From contig NZ_WHKF01000005.1 in assembly GCF_009295825.1 (NCBI RefSeq), forward strand, positions 186,001 to 250,000: a stretch of 64,000 nt of DNA. The letters run 5' to 3'. A model generated the notes under the pieces. The model was not told the DNA's origin. It saw nothing but the letters and a program-made list of their open reading frames with translations, and made no database searches. This document shows, piece by piece, positions 33,662 to 44,290 of this stretch. The stretch's first letter is position 1; every line of letters begins with the position of its first letter. The DNA comes from Marinifilum sp. N1E240. GTDB taxonomy: Bacteria > Bacteroidota > Bacteroidia > Bacteroidales > Marinifilaceae. A program made the translations under genes and the position numbers.

Positions 33662-36600
33662 TTGAAAAAACTGTTTAAATATACTCTGGCCCTCTGTTTT
33701 GTATTACTGTGTAGTGCTTTAAAAAGCAACCAATCGGTTAATGCTGGTTATTTTCCATATGATAATCTGTTCGAAAACTACCAACAAACAGATACTTTGA
33801 AGAATGCTAATGCCAATTCTCAAAGAATCGTAAATCCGCGATCACCTTTTTTTAAAGATAATCCTAATGCTAAGAATGATTCTTTAAGGTATCCTTTTGA
33901 TGATGAAAACGACAATGTTGAGTTTGGTTCTCAGCAAGAATCATCTTTGTATTTAAAAGATCCTAAAAATATTCAATCCTCTATTCAATATGACCCTGTA
34001 AGCGGGAATTATATTCTTGTAAAAAAGATTGGAGAAATGCAGTATCGAAGACCAATATCGATGACTGCTGAAGAATATGAAAAGTATGTGGCGGAAACTT
34101 CTATTCGAGACTATTGGATGGAACGTAGTCGTAACGATGGTGCATCTTCGAATAACGAATTGGTTCCAGATATGAAATTTGGAGGACAATTTGTAGATAA
34201 AATTTTTGGAAGCAATACCATTAAAATAAAGCCACAGGGGTCGGCTGAATTAACTTTCGGAATCAATACAACAAAGGTTGAAAATCCAACTCTTCCCGAA
34301 AATTTAAGAAAAACGACCAGTTTCGATTTTGATGAGAAAATTCAAATGAATGTAACTGGTACCGTTGGGGAGAAATTGAAAATGGATGTCAATTACAATA
34401 CTGAAGCAACTTTTGATTTTGAAAATCAAATGCGCCTGGAGTATACTGGTGACGAAGATGAGATTATTAAGAAAGTGGAAGCTGGAAATGTTTCTATGCC
34501 TATTTCGAATACTCTTATTACAGGAGGTCAAAACCTTTTTGGTGTTAAAACACAAATGCAATTTGGCAAATTATCGGTAACATCTGTTTTCTCACAACAA
34601 AAAGGTGAAACTTCGGTCATTCAGTTAGAAAATGGAGCTCAGGAAAATGAGTATGAAATTTCGGTTGATCAGTATGAGGCAAATCGTCACTTTTTCCTTT
34701 CAAAATATTTCTATGATAATTACGATAAGGCACTTGCAAATTTGCCTGTTGTAAATTCTGCAATATCTATTAATAAAATTGAAGTTTGGGTAACCAATAA
34801 AACATCAAATTTTCAGAGTGCCAGAAATGTAGTTTCATTTGTTGATTTGGCTGAAGATGCTGCTAATATTGATAAAACTGGGCTTTTTACTGCAGATGTA
34901 AGTAGTACGTTACCTTCTAATGAAAGGAATAATTTGTATGATCGAATGCTGAATGAATTTTCGGCTATTCGCGATATTAACGAGGTTACGAGCACACTGA
35001 GTACTGTAGGTGGTGGTTTTGCAAGTGGATATGATTATGAGAAGGTAGAAAATGCGAGAAAACTTACTGAGTCGGAATATGAAGTTAATGAGAAGTTAGG
35101 ATACATTTCTTTGACTCAGGCTTTGAATGCCGATGAAGTTTTGGCCGTATCATACGAATATACATATAGAGGACAGGTGTATAGAGTAGGAGAATTTTCT
35201 TCTGATGGAGTAAGTGCTCCGCAAACTCTAATAATGAAACTTTTGAAAGGTACTAATCTAAGTCCTAAGCAACCTACCTGGGAGCTTATGATGAAAAATA
35301 TCTATAATATTGGTGCGTATCAGGTTAACCAAGAGGATTTTGTGCTGAATATTTTATATCAGAACGATCAGGCAGGAACTAAGGTTAATTATTTACCTGA
35401 AGGAGATATTAAAAATGAGATATTACTACAAGTACTAAATCTGGATAATCTTAATTCTCAGTTGGATCCTGGTTCAGATGGGATGTTCGATTATATCAAT
35501 GGAGTAACAATTTATAGTAATAATGGTAGAATTATCTTCCCTATAATAGAACCATTTGGAGAATTTTTAAGAGAGAAAATAGGAAACAATGCAATTGCTG
35601 ATAAATACGTTTTTGAAGAATTATATGAATTAACTCAGAATGAAGCGCAGCAAATTGCAGAAAAGAATAAATACTCTCTTAAAGGAAGTTATAAGTCATC
35701 TACCAGTTCAGAGATTTCGCTGAATGCCTTAAATGTAGAGCCCGGATCGGTAAGTGTAAAGGCTGGAGGTATCAAATTGGTTGAAAATATCGATTATACC
35801 GTAGATTATACTTTAGGTCGTGTTAAAATTATTAATCAAAGTTTGTTAGAGTCAAGTACTCCAATTACGATCGAATCTGAGAACAATTCACTTTTTAATA
35901 TTCAAACAAAAACATTACTTGGTGTTCAAATGGATTATCAGATTAATGATGATTTTAATTTAGGAGCCACTGTAATGCACCTTTCTGAACAGCCATTAAC
36001 ACAGAAAGTGAATATTGGTGATGAACCAATTTCCAATACAATTTGGGGATTAAACGGTAGTTACCAAACCGAATCGATGTTTCTAACCAGAATGATAGAC
36101 AAGCTACCATTTATTGAGACAAAAGAGCCATCGAAAATTTCGGTAGAAGGGGAATTTGCTCAATTAATTCCTGGACATAATAGTGCCATTGGAAGTTCGG
36201 GAACTGCTTATATAGATGATTTTGAGGGCACCGAAACATCTATAGATATGAAAAGTTTGAGTTCATGGGTGTTGGCGAGTACACCTCAAAATAATGAGGC
36301 TCAGTTTCCTGAAGGAAAATTGAGTGATGATTTATCGTATGGTTTCAACCGTGCAAAATTAGCATGGTACGTTATCGACCCATTGTTCTTGAGAAACAAT
36401 TCAGCAACTCCAGGTCATATTAAAGCGGATAAGGATCAACAATCAAATCACTTTGTTCGTGAAATTTACGAAGAAGAAATTTGGCCAAATAAAGAGAGAG
36501 CTTCTGGAGTTCCAACGAATATATCTGTATTAAACTTAGCATATTACCCAGAGGAGAAAGGTCCTTACAATTATGATGTTGATGGTGAGCCGGGAATTTC

Positions 36601-39600
36601 ACAGGGTATGAAACCTGATGGAACATTGAATGATCCAGAAAGTAGATGGGGAGGTATCATGCGTAGAATAGAAACCAATGATTTCGAAGCTGCAAATATT
36701 GCCTACATTGAGTTTTGGATGATGGATCCATTTGTTTACGATGAAAACCATAAGGGTGGTGATTTGTACTTTAATTTGGGTAATGTTTCGGAGGATGTAC
36801 TGAGGGACTCAAGAAAATCTTTTGAAAATGGATTACCAACCGATGAGAATATCACATTGGTTGACAGTACGGTTTGGGGACGTGTTCCATTGGTACAATC
36901 TCTAGTAAATGCATTTGATAATAATACCAATTCCAGAAGATATCAGGATGTTGGTCTTGATGGATTAAGTACGACTGATGAGTTAACTTATTTCGATGAT
37001 TATATACAAGCTATTAGTATATCTGGAAATTTAGGAACAGGATCTGGAGCTTATCAAAAAGCAGTAAATGACCCATCTAGTGATAACTATCATTATTTTA
37101 GAGGTAGCGATTACGATGCTGATGAAGTTAGTATTCTGGAAAGATATAAACAATATAATGGTCCGGAAGGAAACTCTCCTACTTCGGAATTATCTCCAGA
37201 AGCTTATCCAACATCGGCAACAACTCTGCCTGACGTGGAGGATATCAACCATGATAATACTTTGAGTGAGAGTGAAGCTTACTATCAATATCGAGTTCAC
37301 CTAGAACCTAGTGAAATGGAAATTGGTAAAAATTTCATTACTGATAAAATCACGAGTAATGTTGATTTAGAGAATGGTACCGAGGGAACTGTAAATTGGT
37401 TTCAATTTAAAATTCCGGTGAGTGAATTCGAAGATCAATTTGGTAATATTAGTGACTTTACCTCCATTCGATTTATGAGAATGTTCTTAAAGGATTTTGA
37501 TGAAGAGGTAATCATGCGTTTTGCGACACTTGATTTGGTTCGAGACGATTGGAGAAAATATGAACAGGCCATTAATGAGGAGATTAATGATGTTGTTGTT
37601 TCGGATGCTGGTTTTGATATCACTGCGATTAATATTGAGGAAAATGCAGCTAAGGAACCTGTAAATTATGTATTGCCTCCTGGAATTGATCGTGTTGTAG
37701 ATCCTAGTAATCCACAACTTATTCAGTTGAACGAGCAGGCAATTTTGCTGAAAGTTACCGATTTGGAGAATGGAAAAGGAAAAGGTGCTTATAAAACCTT
37801 AAATATGGACGTTCGTAAATATGGCAAATTAAAAATGGATGTTCATGCCGAAGAAATTGATGGTTTTCCATTGAATGACGAGGAAGTAACTGCATTTATT
37901 CGATTGGGATCCGATTATCAGGATAACTACTATGAATATGAAATACCATTGCACTTGACTGCTCCAGGTTTATATAATGGAGATAATGAGGATGATAGAT
38001 TATTGGTTTGGCCAGATGAAAATAGATTTGATTTTAAATTGAAATTGTTTCAAACCATAAAGCAATTGAGAAATGATGCGGTTAGAGCTTCGGCATTAGT
38101 TGATTATTCAACAGTTTATAGTTCTACAGTAGAGGAGCTTTCAGATGATTCAGATCCTAATAAAACCAATCATATTGTTCGAATTAAGGGTAATCCAAAT
38201 CTCGCTAACGTAAGAACTGTAATGATTGGTATTAAGAATCCGATTGAAGATATTACGGGAAGTGACGATCAGCAACCAAAGTCGGTAGAAGTTTGGATGA
38301 ATGAATTGCGTTTGACTGATTTTGATGAAGAAGGAGGTTGGGCAGCCAATTTAAGAGTAACAACAAAATTGGCGGATTTAGGTACGGTTACCTGGGCAGG
38401 AACAAAAATAACTTCCGGATTTGGAGGAATAGAAGATGGAGTTAATGAAAGATATACCGATGATATCTTCCAGTATGATTTATCTGCTAGTTTGGAATTA
38501 GGAAAGTTTTTTCCTGAAAAATCGGGGGTTAAAATACCATTGTATTATGCCATATCTGAGGAAACAATAAGTCCTGAGTACAATCCATTAGATCCGGATA
38601 TACCACTAGATGTAGCTTTGGATAATGCAGACACGAAAGCCGAAAGAGATTCGATAAAACACATCTCTCAGGAATATACAAAACGTAAGAGTTTCAACTT
38701 AACCAATGTAAGAATTGAAAAGAAAGAGGGGAAGCCAAAATTATTGGATGTGTCAAATCTTTCCTTAACCTATTCTTATAATGAAACTTATTCGCGTGAT
38801 GTGAATACGGTTCGCGATTTAGAAAAGAATTACCGAGGCGTTATTAATTATAACTATACCAATCGACCTAAGATTGTTCAACCGTTCAAAAAGGTTAAAT
38901 CACTACAGAAGCCAGCATATAGGTTAATTAAAGATTTCAATTTTTACTATTTGCCTACTCAGCTTTCTTTCAGGTCTGATTTGCAACGATACTACCATGA
39001 AATAGAAAATCGAAACATTGAAGAGCCAGGTTTAAAAATTGACCCTTCGTATGATAAAGATTTTATTTGGTACAGGTATTATGATTTGAAATACAATTTA
39101 ACTAAAGGTTTAAAGTTTGATTTCTCTGCAACGAATACCTCGAGAATAGATGAACCTGATGGAATTGTTGATAGAGATCGTGATCGCGATGCCTATGATA
39201 TCTGGAAAGATTCGATTTGGAATAATATAATGGATGGTGGTAGAAACATTCAGTATCACCATAATTTTAATGTTACTTATACGGTACCAATTAATAAAAT
39301 ACCATTGCTAAATTGGACTTCGCTTAATGCAAGATATTCCGGATCTTACGATTGGGATGCAGGTGCAGTAACAGCCGATACAATTGAGTTAGGGAATACA
39401 ATTCGCAATTCCAATAACATTCAGTTGAACGGTCAACTAAAAATGGTGAGTCTTTATAATAAAATTGGATTCCTGAAAAAAATCAATCGGAAATACGATT
39501 CGAACCGGAAATACAAAAAGAAAACCAAGAGTTATAAGAAAGTAAATTACGAGGGAAATCTGGATGAGTTAAAGGCTGGAGTTCCTACATCAATTTACCA

Positions 39601-41188
39601 CAAACTATTAACCGAAGACATTACTGTAAAGGTATACGATAAACAAGGGCGAGAGGTAAAAGTTAAGGTTAAACCTGTAACAGGAAACCGCGCTAAAATC
39701 ACAGCATCGAAAAATGTGAAAGATCTTCGTGTGAGAATTACAGGTAAAGTAACCGAGAAAGATGGTATTCTTACGGTTATTGGTGAAAAGTTTTTACGAA
39801 CATTGATGAGTGTTAGAAATATCAGTATCAACTATTCGGAGATAAACTCGACTACTTTACCTGGATACTTACCACAAACCAATTACTTTGGTGGAGAATC
39901 GTTTAATGGGACTAAAGCACCGGGATTTAAGTTTTTAAGCGGAGGTCAGGATAGAGGTTTTGCCAGAACTGCTGCTGATAATGGTTGGATTACCACTGAT
40001 CAAACCTTGAATGAGCCTTATGTAATGAGTCATACTCAAAATTTCTCATTGCGAAGTACAATTGAGCCAGTTAAAGGTTTAAAGATTGATTTAACAGCCA
40101 ATAGAAATTATTCAAGGAACAGAAGTGAATACTATATTTATAATGAAGATAATTCTACTTTTTCAAATGAAAATCTAGTAAAATCAGGTAATTTCAGCAT
40201 GAGTTTTATGAGTGTTAAATCTGCATTTTTCACGATTGGAAACACCGGAGATTACTCTTCCAAGTATTTCGATGAATTCCTTGAAACCCGAAAAAGTGAA
40301 TCGTTGAGATTGGCGAAGAATCGATATGGTTCTTCATATGAAGATCATTCAATATTAGATGAGAAAGGTGATGAAACTGGATTTTACGACGGATACAATT
40401 CTACTTCTCAGGAAGTATTAATACCTGCATTTTTAAAAGCATATGGTAATGGTGGAAGTGGTTATAACAAACTATTCCCAGGTATCGATAAAATGATGCC
40501 AAATTGGAGAGTAACTTTTGAAGGTTTGTCTAAACTGCCATTTGTTAAGCGTTATTTCAAATCCATTAATATGAGTCATGCATATACATCTACATACGAT
40601 GTTGGTTCATACAATACCAATTTAAGCTATGAAGAAGGGGATGATGGTTTTAGTATAATCAGAGATATGTCTGATAACTTTTTGCCACTATATGAAGCAA
40701 ATTCGATTTCGATTAACGAACAATTTAATCCACTTATAAATGTGGATATGATTTGGAAAAATAACTTTTCTACAAGTTTTGAGATTAAGCGAACGCGAAA
40801 TTTAATCTTGAGTTTAACCAATACTCAATTAACCGAAGTAGCTTCTAACGAGGTGATATTTGGATTGGGTTATAGATTCGATAATTTCGGAATGATCATT
40901 GGTTCGGGATCGCGACAAAAGAAATTTAAGAGTGATTTGAATTTACGTGGGGATTTATCGATACGTAAAAACAGTACGATTATTCGAAAAATTGTTGATG
41001 AAGTGGATCAGTTAACTTCAGGACAGAAAGTAGTTACATTGAAAATGAGTGCCGACTACGTTTTAAGTAACCGATTCAATTTGCGACTGTATTATGATCG
41101 TATTGTAAATACACCGTATGTATCGCTTTCGTATCCGACTACTACTACCGAGTTTGGTGCGAGTATTCGATTTACATTGGCTAATTAA
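33662..41188 (+). CDS. sprA: cell-surface protein SprA, type IX secretion translocon
   Basis: SprA (Sov in Porphyromonas) is the giant outer-membrane barrel of the type IX secretion system; it exports proteins with a T9SS C-terminal signal. The 2508-residue product has a signal peptide (about 1-24) and family segments such as GSAELTFGINTTKVENPTLPE, the membrane-strand rich NQMRLEY...AGNVSMPISNTLITGGQNLFGV, FWMMDPF, VEVWMNELRLTDFDE and the repeated beta strands to the C-terminal SIRFTLAN. The start appears to be TTG (MKKLFKYTLALC); there is no ATG in the right place. It lies 46 bases after ruvA and 149 bases before gcvH. No other T9SS gene is in the window. Confidence 0.96.
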   Translation: MKKLFKYTLALCFVLLCSALKSNQSVNAGYFPYDNLFENYQQTDTLKNANANSQRIVNPRSPFFKDNPNAKNDSLRYPFDDENDNVEFGSQQESSLYLKDPKNIQSSIQYDPVSGNYILVKKIGEMQYRRPISMTAEEYEKYVAETSIRDYWMERSRNDGASSNNELVPDMKFGGQFVDKIFGSNTIKIKPQGSAELTFGINTTKVENPTLPENLRKTTSFDFDEKIQMNVTGTVGEKLKMDVNYNTEATFDFENQMRLEYTGDEDEIIKKVEAGNVSMPISNTLITGGQNLFGVKTQMQFGKLSVTSVFSQQKGETSVIQLENGAQENEYEISVDQYEANRHFFLSKYFYDNYDKALANLPVVNSAISINKIEVWVTNKTSNFQSARNVVSFVDLAEDAANIDKTGLFTADVSSTLPSNERNNLYDRMLNEFSAIRDINEVTSTLSTVGGGFASGYDYEKVENARKLTESEYEVNEKLGYISLTQALNADEVLAVSYEYTYRGQVYRVGEFSSDGVSAPQTLIMKLLKGTNLSPKQPTWELMMKNIYNIGAYQVNQEDFVLNILYQNDQAGTKVNYLPEGDIKNEILLQVLNLDNLNSQLDPGSDGMFDYINGVTIYSNNGRIIFPIIEPFGEFLREKIGNNAIADKYVFEELYELTQNEAQQIAEKNKYSLKGSYKSSTSSEISLNALNVEPGSVSVKAGGIKLVENIDYTVDYTLGRVKIINQSLLESSTPITIESENNSLFNIQTKTLLGVQMDYQINDDFNLGATVMHLSEQPLTQKVNIGDEPISNTIWGLNGSYQTESMFLTRMIDKLPFIETKEPSKISVEGEFAQLIPGHNSAIGSSGTAYIDDFEGTETSIDMKSLSSWVLASTPQNNEAQFPEGKLSDDLSYGFNRAKLAWYVIDPLFLRNNSATPGHIKADKDQQSNHFVREIYEEEIWPNKERASGVPTNISVLNLAYYPEEKGPYNYDVDGEPGISQGMKPDGTLNDPESRWGGIMRRIETNDFEAANIAYIEFWMMDPFVYDENHKGGDLYFNLGNVSEDVLRDSRKSFENGLPTDENITLVDSTVWGRVPLVQSLVNAFDNNTNSRRYQDVGLDGLSTTDELTYFDDYIQAISISGNLGTGSGAYQKAVNDPSSDNYHYFRGSDYDADEVSILERYKQYNGPEGNSPTSELSPEAYPTSATTLPDVEDINHDNTLSESEAYYQYRVHLEPSEMEIGKNFITDKITSNVDLENGTEGTVNWFQFKIPVSEFEDQFGNISDFTSIRFMRMFLKDFDEEVIMRFATLDLVRDDWRKYEQAINEEINDVVVSDAGFDITAINIEENAAKEPVNYVLPPGIDRVVDPSNPQLIQLNEQAILLKVTDLENGKGKGAYKTLNMDVRKYGKLKMDVHAEEIDGFPLNDEEVTAFIRLGSDYQDNYYEYEIPLHLTAPGLYNGDNEDDRLLVWPDENRFDFKLKLFQTIKQLRNDAVRASALVDYSTVYSSTVEELSDDSDPNKTNHIVRIKGNPNLANVRTVMIGIKNPIEDITGSDDQQPKSVEVWMNELRLTDFDEEGGWAANLRVTTKLADLGTVTWAGTKITSGFGGIEDGVNERYTDDIFQYDLSASLELGKFFPEKSGVKIPLYYAISEETISPEYNPLDPDIPLDVALDNADTKAERDSIKHISQEYTKRKSFNLTNVRIEKKEGKPKLLDVSNLSLTYSYNETYSRDVNTVRDLEKNYRGVINYNYTNRPKIVQPFKKVKSLQKPAYRLIKDFNFYYLPTQLSFRSDLQRYYHEIENRNIEEPGLKIDPSYDKDFIWYRYYDLKYNLTKGLKFDFSATNTSRIDEPDGIVDRDRDRDAYDIWKDSIWNNIMDGGRNIQYHHNFNVTYTVPINKIPLLNWTSLNARYSGSYDWDAGAVTADTIELGNTIRNSNNIQLNGQLKMVSLYNKIGFLKKINRKYDSNRKYKKKTKSYKKVNYEGNLDELKAGVPTSIYHKLLTEDITVKVYDKQGREVKVKVKPVTGNRAKITASKNVKDLRVRITGKVTEKDGILTVIGEKFLRTLMSVRNISINYSEINSTTLPGYLPQTNYFGGESFNGTKAPGFKFLSGGQDRGFARTAADNGWITTDQTLNEPYVMSHTQNFSLRSTIEPVKGLKIDLTANRNYSRNRSEYYIYNEDNSTFSNENLVKSGNFSMSFMSVKSAFFTIGNTGDYSSKYFDEFLETRKSESLRLAKNRYGSSYEDHSILDEKGDETGFYDGYNSTSQEVLIPAFLKAYGNGGSGYNKLFPGIDKMMPNWRVTFEGLSKLPFVKRYFKSINMSHAYTSTYDVGSYNTNLSYEEGDDGFSIIRDMSDNFLPLYEANSISINEQFNPLINVDMIWKNNFSTSFEIKRTRNLILSLTNTQLTEVASNEVIFGLGYRFDNFGMIIGSGSRQKKFKSDLNLRGDLSIRKNSTIIRKIVDEVDQLTSGQKVVTLKMSADYVLSNRFNLRLYYDRIVNTPYVSLSYPTTTTEFGASIRFTLAN

Positions 41189-41292
41189 TCGTCTTTTAAG
41201 ACTGGTTTTAAATGACTTGTTAAAATTTTAAGATTAAGTTGTAAAACATTCATTTCAAACAAAAGTCATATTTTATAATTGAAAAAAAAATG

Positions 41293-41300
41293 TAAATTTG
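41293..41300 (+). promoter_or_regulatory. -7 promoter element for gcvH
   Basis: TAAATTTG matches TAnnTTTG, 37 bases before the gcvH ATG. The -33 region is A/T-rich without a clean TTG. Confidence 0.55.
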
Positions 41301-41337
41301 AGCCATTAATAAACCTCTTTTAAAACAACATACTATC

Positions 41338-41712
41338 ATGAATGTACCTGAAAATTTAAAGTACACAAAAGATCACGAATGGATTCGTGTAGAAGGTGAT
41401 AACGCTTTTATTGGTGTGACAGACTTTGCTCAAGGAGAACTTGGAGACATCGTTTTTGTCGAAGTTGAAACCGAAGGCGAAGAATTAGATAAAGAAGAAG
41501 TATTTGGAACTATTGAAGCTGTTAAAACAGTATCTGATATGTTCATGCCAATTGGTGGTGAAGTATTAGAGTTTAACGAAAAGCTTGAAGATGCTCCTGA
41601 ATCAATCAACTCTGATCCTTATGGTGAAGGTTGGATTGTTAAAGTAAAAATTGCTGATACTGCAGAATTAGAAGAATTACTAACTGCTGAGCAATACCAA
41701 GAATTACTATAA
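41338..41712 (+). CDS. gcvH: glycine cleavage system H protein
   Basis: GcvH carries the aminomethyl group on lipoyl-lysine between the P, T and L proteins. The 124-residue protein has the canonical KYTKDHEWI start region and the lipoylation site [12 protein letters not shown], with Lys63. Its position after sprA is conserved in Bacteroidota. Other gcv genes are elsewhere. Confidence 0.97.
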   Translation: MNVPENLKYTKDHEWIRVEGDNAFIGVTDFAQGELGDIVFVEVETEGEELDKEEVFGTIEAVKTVSDMFMPIGGEVLEFNEKLEDAPESINSDPYGEGWIVKVKIADTAELEELLTAEQYQELL

Positions 41713-41730
41713 GAGAATTCTCGATATAGA

Positions 41731-41763
41731 AAACCCCTTTCACCATTGGTAAAAGGGGTTTTT
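41731..41763. terminator. bidirectional terminator between gcvH and the barrel-like gene
   Basis: AAACCCCTTT/AAAGGGGTTT inverted repeat with T's on the plus side and A's on the other; it lies between convergent stops. Confidence 0.82.
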
Positions 41764-41767
41764 AAAT

Positions 41768-42973
41768 TTAGAAATTAAGAGAAAAACCAATACCTAGAAG
41801 GAATTTCTCATCGTGAAAAGAGTAATTGAATTCGGGTTGAATATTTATTCCATTATGGAAACCGTACTTGAAAAATATTCTTCCAGTATCTTTTCCATAA
41901 ATCTCCCCTTCGCGCCTTACTAAGTATCCAAATCCAGCTCCTATCCATTGATTTTTACCAATTGGATCACCGGTTTTAATATCCATTAAAGCATCTATAA
42001 ATACATTATTTTTAATCTTATTATCTTGACCAAAAGATTTAAGTTGAGTTCTCAATCCTACTTTAGATGAGTAATTCATTTTTTCATTAAATTGTAAGTA
42101 TAAATAGGTGTTAGCATTCGCAGAAAGCTTGCCTTTTACGATAGAAGTCCCAACACCAGCATCTAAACCTACTTTTAAAAACCTCGGTCTTTCGTTTCCT
42201 TTCTCACCTAATTTTCTGTCATATTTAAATTCACCATTTTCTTTTTTGTAGTGTAGTTTTGAAAAGTACTGATAATATCTTCTCTTCAGGAATCGTTCTT
42301 TTTCGCTTGCTAGAAAGTTTTTGATTTTATTAAAATCAAATTCATTTATTTCATCTAGATCTGTTACATAAAATCTAATGCTCCAAAGCAATTCTTTAAC
42401 TTCTATTATATGTTGCCATTGTACTTTGTTATACAATTTGTTTTTCTTAATTAAAAACTCTCTACTTTCTTGCGAAGTTTTTCTTTCGTTAACGCTTAGT
42501 TTATATTTTTTACTGATTTTGCCTTTATAGTAGTTTTTGTACGTTATATAGTTTAAACTATCTCGTTTTTCTTTTGAAATACCTGCGTCTTTTGATTCTT
42601 GATTATTAAGTTTTATAGTTTCAAAAAATTCTTTAGAGTATAAGTTTGGTCTTTTTGAGTGGAGTGTTATATGATATTTTCTTTCATCTTTAAATGGGAT
42701 TTCATGCAGTTTTTCCTTTAAAATTTCTAGATCATGATTAAGAGGATTCCAAAAAAAAGTATTTGAATATTCATCCTTCATGGAACCAAAAATATTGTAC
42801 CAGGAATAACTTAATTCAATCATTTTTCCTTCTCCATAATCAATGAAAAGCGTATCTCTTTTGTTCGATAAACCCCATTGGTAATTTTTAGGTGCGTTAA
42901 ACCATTTCCCTTGCGATTTTACTTCTGGTATCAAAATAAAAGCTATTAGGAATAATATTATTATTTTTTTCAT
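41768..42973 (-). CDS. exported protein with probable C-terminal outer-membrane beta-barrel
   Basis: The protein is not assigned to a named family. From the ATG giving MKKIIILFLIAFILIPEVKSQGKWF it has a clean signal peptide and about 401 residues; a longer reading frame would overlap the previous gene and hide this signal. The N-terminal two thirds are basic and helical; the last 130 residues alternate in beta strands (FLKVGLDAGVGTSIVKG, WIGAGFGYLVRR, FFKYGFHNGINIQPEFNYSF) and end GIGFSLNF, as in outer-membrane barrels. It follows the membrane protein gene by 4 bases in an ECF sigma operon, so it is likely part of the envelope response that the sigma factor controls. Confidence 0.75.
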   Translation of the reverse strand: MKKIIILFLIAFILIPEVKSQGKWFNAPKNYQWGLSNKRDTLFIDYGEGKMIELSYSWYNIFGSMKDEYSNTFFWNPLNHDLEILKEKLHEIPFKDERKYHITLHSKRPNLYSKEFFETIKLNNQESKDAGISKEKRDSLNYITYKNYYKGKISKKYKLSVNERKTSQESREFLIKKNKLYNKVQWQHIIEVKELLWSIRFYVTDLDEINEFDFNKIKNFLASEKERFLKRRYYQYFSKLHYKKENGEFKYDRKLGEKGNERPRFLKVGLDAGVGTSIVKGKLSANANTYLYLQFNEKMNYSSKVGLRTQLKSFGQDNKIKNNVFIDALMDIKTGDPIGKNQWIGAGFGYLVRREGEIYGKDTGRIFFKYGFHNGINIQPEFNYSFHDEKFLLGIGFSLNF

Positions 42974-42977
42974 ATTG

Positions 42978-43565
42978 TTAATTTTTAAATAGTTTGCCAA
43001 TCTTTCTTGCAAGTGACTTACTCTTCGATTGGTTACTTGTATTACTTGCCAAACGATCACTTTCATAGTAAACAGGTAAATCGAGTTCCGGAATCTCGCG
43101 TTCTGTTTCGTCTAGTTGTTTGCGTTTGGTAATTTGTATGTATAGTTTATCTTCTACATTATTTTGGAATACTATTGGCTGATTAATTACAATTGTTGGC
43201 AGTTGAGGTAATGGAAAATAATTTCTTTGATCCAATAGTGCTATATTCGATTTCACTAGAGAATCTCTTAATATTTGGTTTTTAGTTTCAACTTGTTTCT
43301 TCTTTATTTTCAGGGACGAAATAAGATTTTTTTGGCTCACTATATTACCTTGTTGACTTGTAATGTAATTGTATTGTTGATAATGAAGGTAAAGTGAAGA
43401 ACCTAGCATTGGAATGAGAATTGCCACAGCAATTTTCCAATTCTTATTCGATTTTTGTCGTATTCTACCTTGCAAAGAGCTTAAAATTCGATCTTTATTG
43501 AAAGTAATATCCGATGGAATACAACTCTGATTTTTAAGGTTTTTTATAAAAATATCATCCAACAT
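42978..43565 (-). CDS. single-pass membrane protein, possible anti-sigma partner
   Basis: About 195 residues: a cytoplasmic N-terminus of about 40 residues (MLDDIFIKNLKN), one membrane helix (about 45-60, IAVAILIPMLGSSLYLHY), a periplasmic coiled coil (LKIKKKQVETKNQILRDSLVK) and a basic tail. The layout, short cytoplasmic domain plus one TM downstream of an ECF sigma gene, is what anti-sigma factors have, but no zinc-binding HxxxCxxC is present, so the role is inferred from position only. The start overlaps the sigma gene end by 11 bases (ATG at MLDD), or 23 with an earlier ATG, giving translational coupling. Confidence 0.72.
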   Translation of the reverse strand: MLDDIFIKNLKNQSCIPSDITFNKDRILSSLQGRIRQKSNKNWKIAVAILIPMLGSSLYLHYQQYNYITSQQGNIVSQKNLISSLKIKKKQVETKNQILRDSLVKSNIALLDQRNYFPLPQLPTIVINQPIVFQNNVEDKLYIQITKRKQLDETEREIPELDLPVYYESDRLASNTSNQSKSKSLARKIGKLFKN

Positions 43566-44094
43566 ATTTGGCTGCATAATTGTGCGATTTTAACTGTGTT
43601 TTTAAAGTATTTCTTGCTCTAGTTAGTTGTGAGCGAGATGCACTTTCACTAATATTTAATTCTTTGGCTATTTCCTTGTGTGAATAGCCTTCTATAACAT
43701 AGAGATTGAAAACAGTTCGATATCCATCTGGCAGATTTCTAATCACTTTTAAACAAGATTCTAATTCAAGTGTATTTTCTATGTCTGGTATTTCTAATAT
43801 TGATAAATTTTGAAATTCATTGTCGTTTGCTAAAGTCAATCTTTTTTGTTCTCTTAGGAAGAGTAAACTCTCGTTAACCATAATTTGATTTAACCATCCG
43901 ATGGTTGCTTTTTCATTTTCAAATTTGAAATTATCTAAAGCTTCGTAAATTTTAATAAATCCTCTTTGTAATACTTCTTCAGCATCGAATTGAGAAGCAA
44001 CATATCGTAGCACCAAAAGAAAGAGTGGTTTAGAATAAGACTGATAAAGCCTGTTGAAAACAGTTTTCTTATTTTTCTTAAAGAGTCTTAGCAT
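43555..44094 (-). CDS. ECF-type RNA polymerase sigma factor
   Basis: The 179-residue protein has sigma region 2 (RLYQSYSKPLFLLVLRYVASQFDAEEVLQRGFIKIYEALDNF, about 17-60, with core-binding and -10 residues) and region 4 (LPDGYRTVFNLYVIEGYSHKEIAKELNISESASRSQLTRARNTLK, about 120-168, helix-turn-helix for -35 recognition). There is no region 3. It heads an operon with a membrane protein and a barrel-like exported protein. Confidence 0.95.
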   Translation of the reverse strand: MLRLFKKNKKTVFNRLYQSYSKPLFLLVLRYVASQFDAEEVLQRGFIKIYEALDNFKFENEKATIGWLNQIMVNESLLFLREQKRLTLANDNEFQNLSILEIPDIENTLELESCLKVIRNLPDGYRTVFNLYVIEGYSHKEIAKELNISESASRSQLTRARNTLKTQLKSHNYAAKYVG

Positions 44095-44290
44095 CTAACT
44101 TTTAGCTTTTCGATTATTTGAATTTCTCTAATTTACATATAGAATACATAAGCTTAATAAAACGCTGCATCAAGTTTTAAAATAATTTCACATAAGTGAG
44201 TTTGGAGGTGTAAATATTTTATCAGATTTATTGTAAATCGTAAGCCTTCTTGGGGATCGACTAAAATGATTGATTTAGTATGGAGCAAAA

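Noticed and set aside
41213-41337. Glycine riboswitch upstream of gcvH
   Set aside because: The leader after the -7 element is only about 37 bases, too short for the aptamer, and no conserved blocks are seen.
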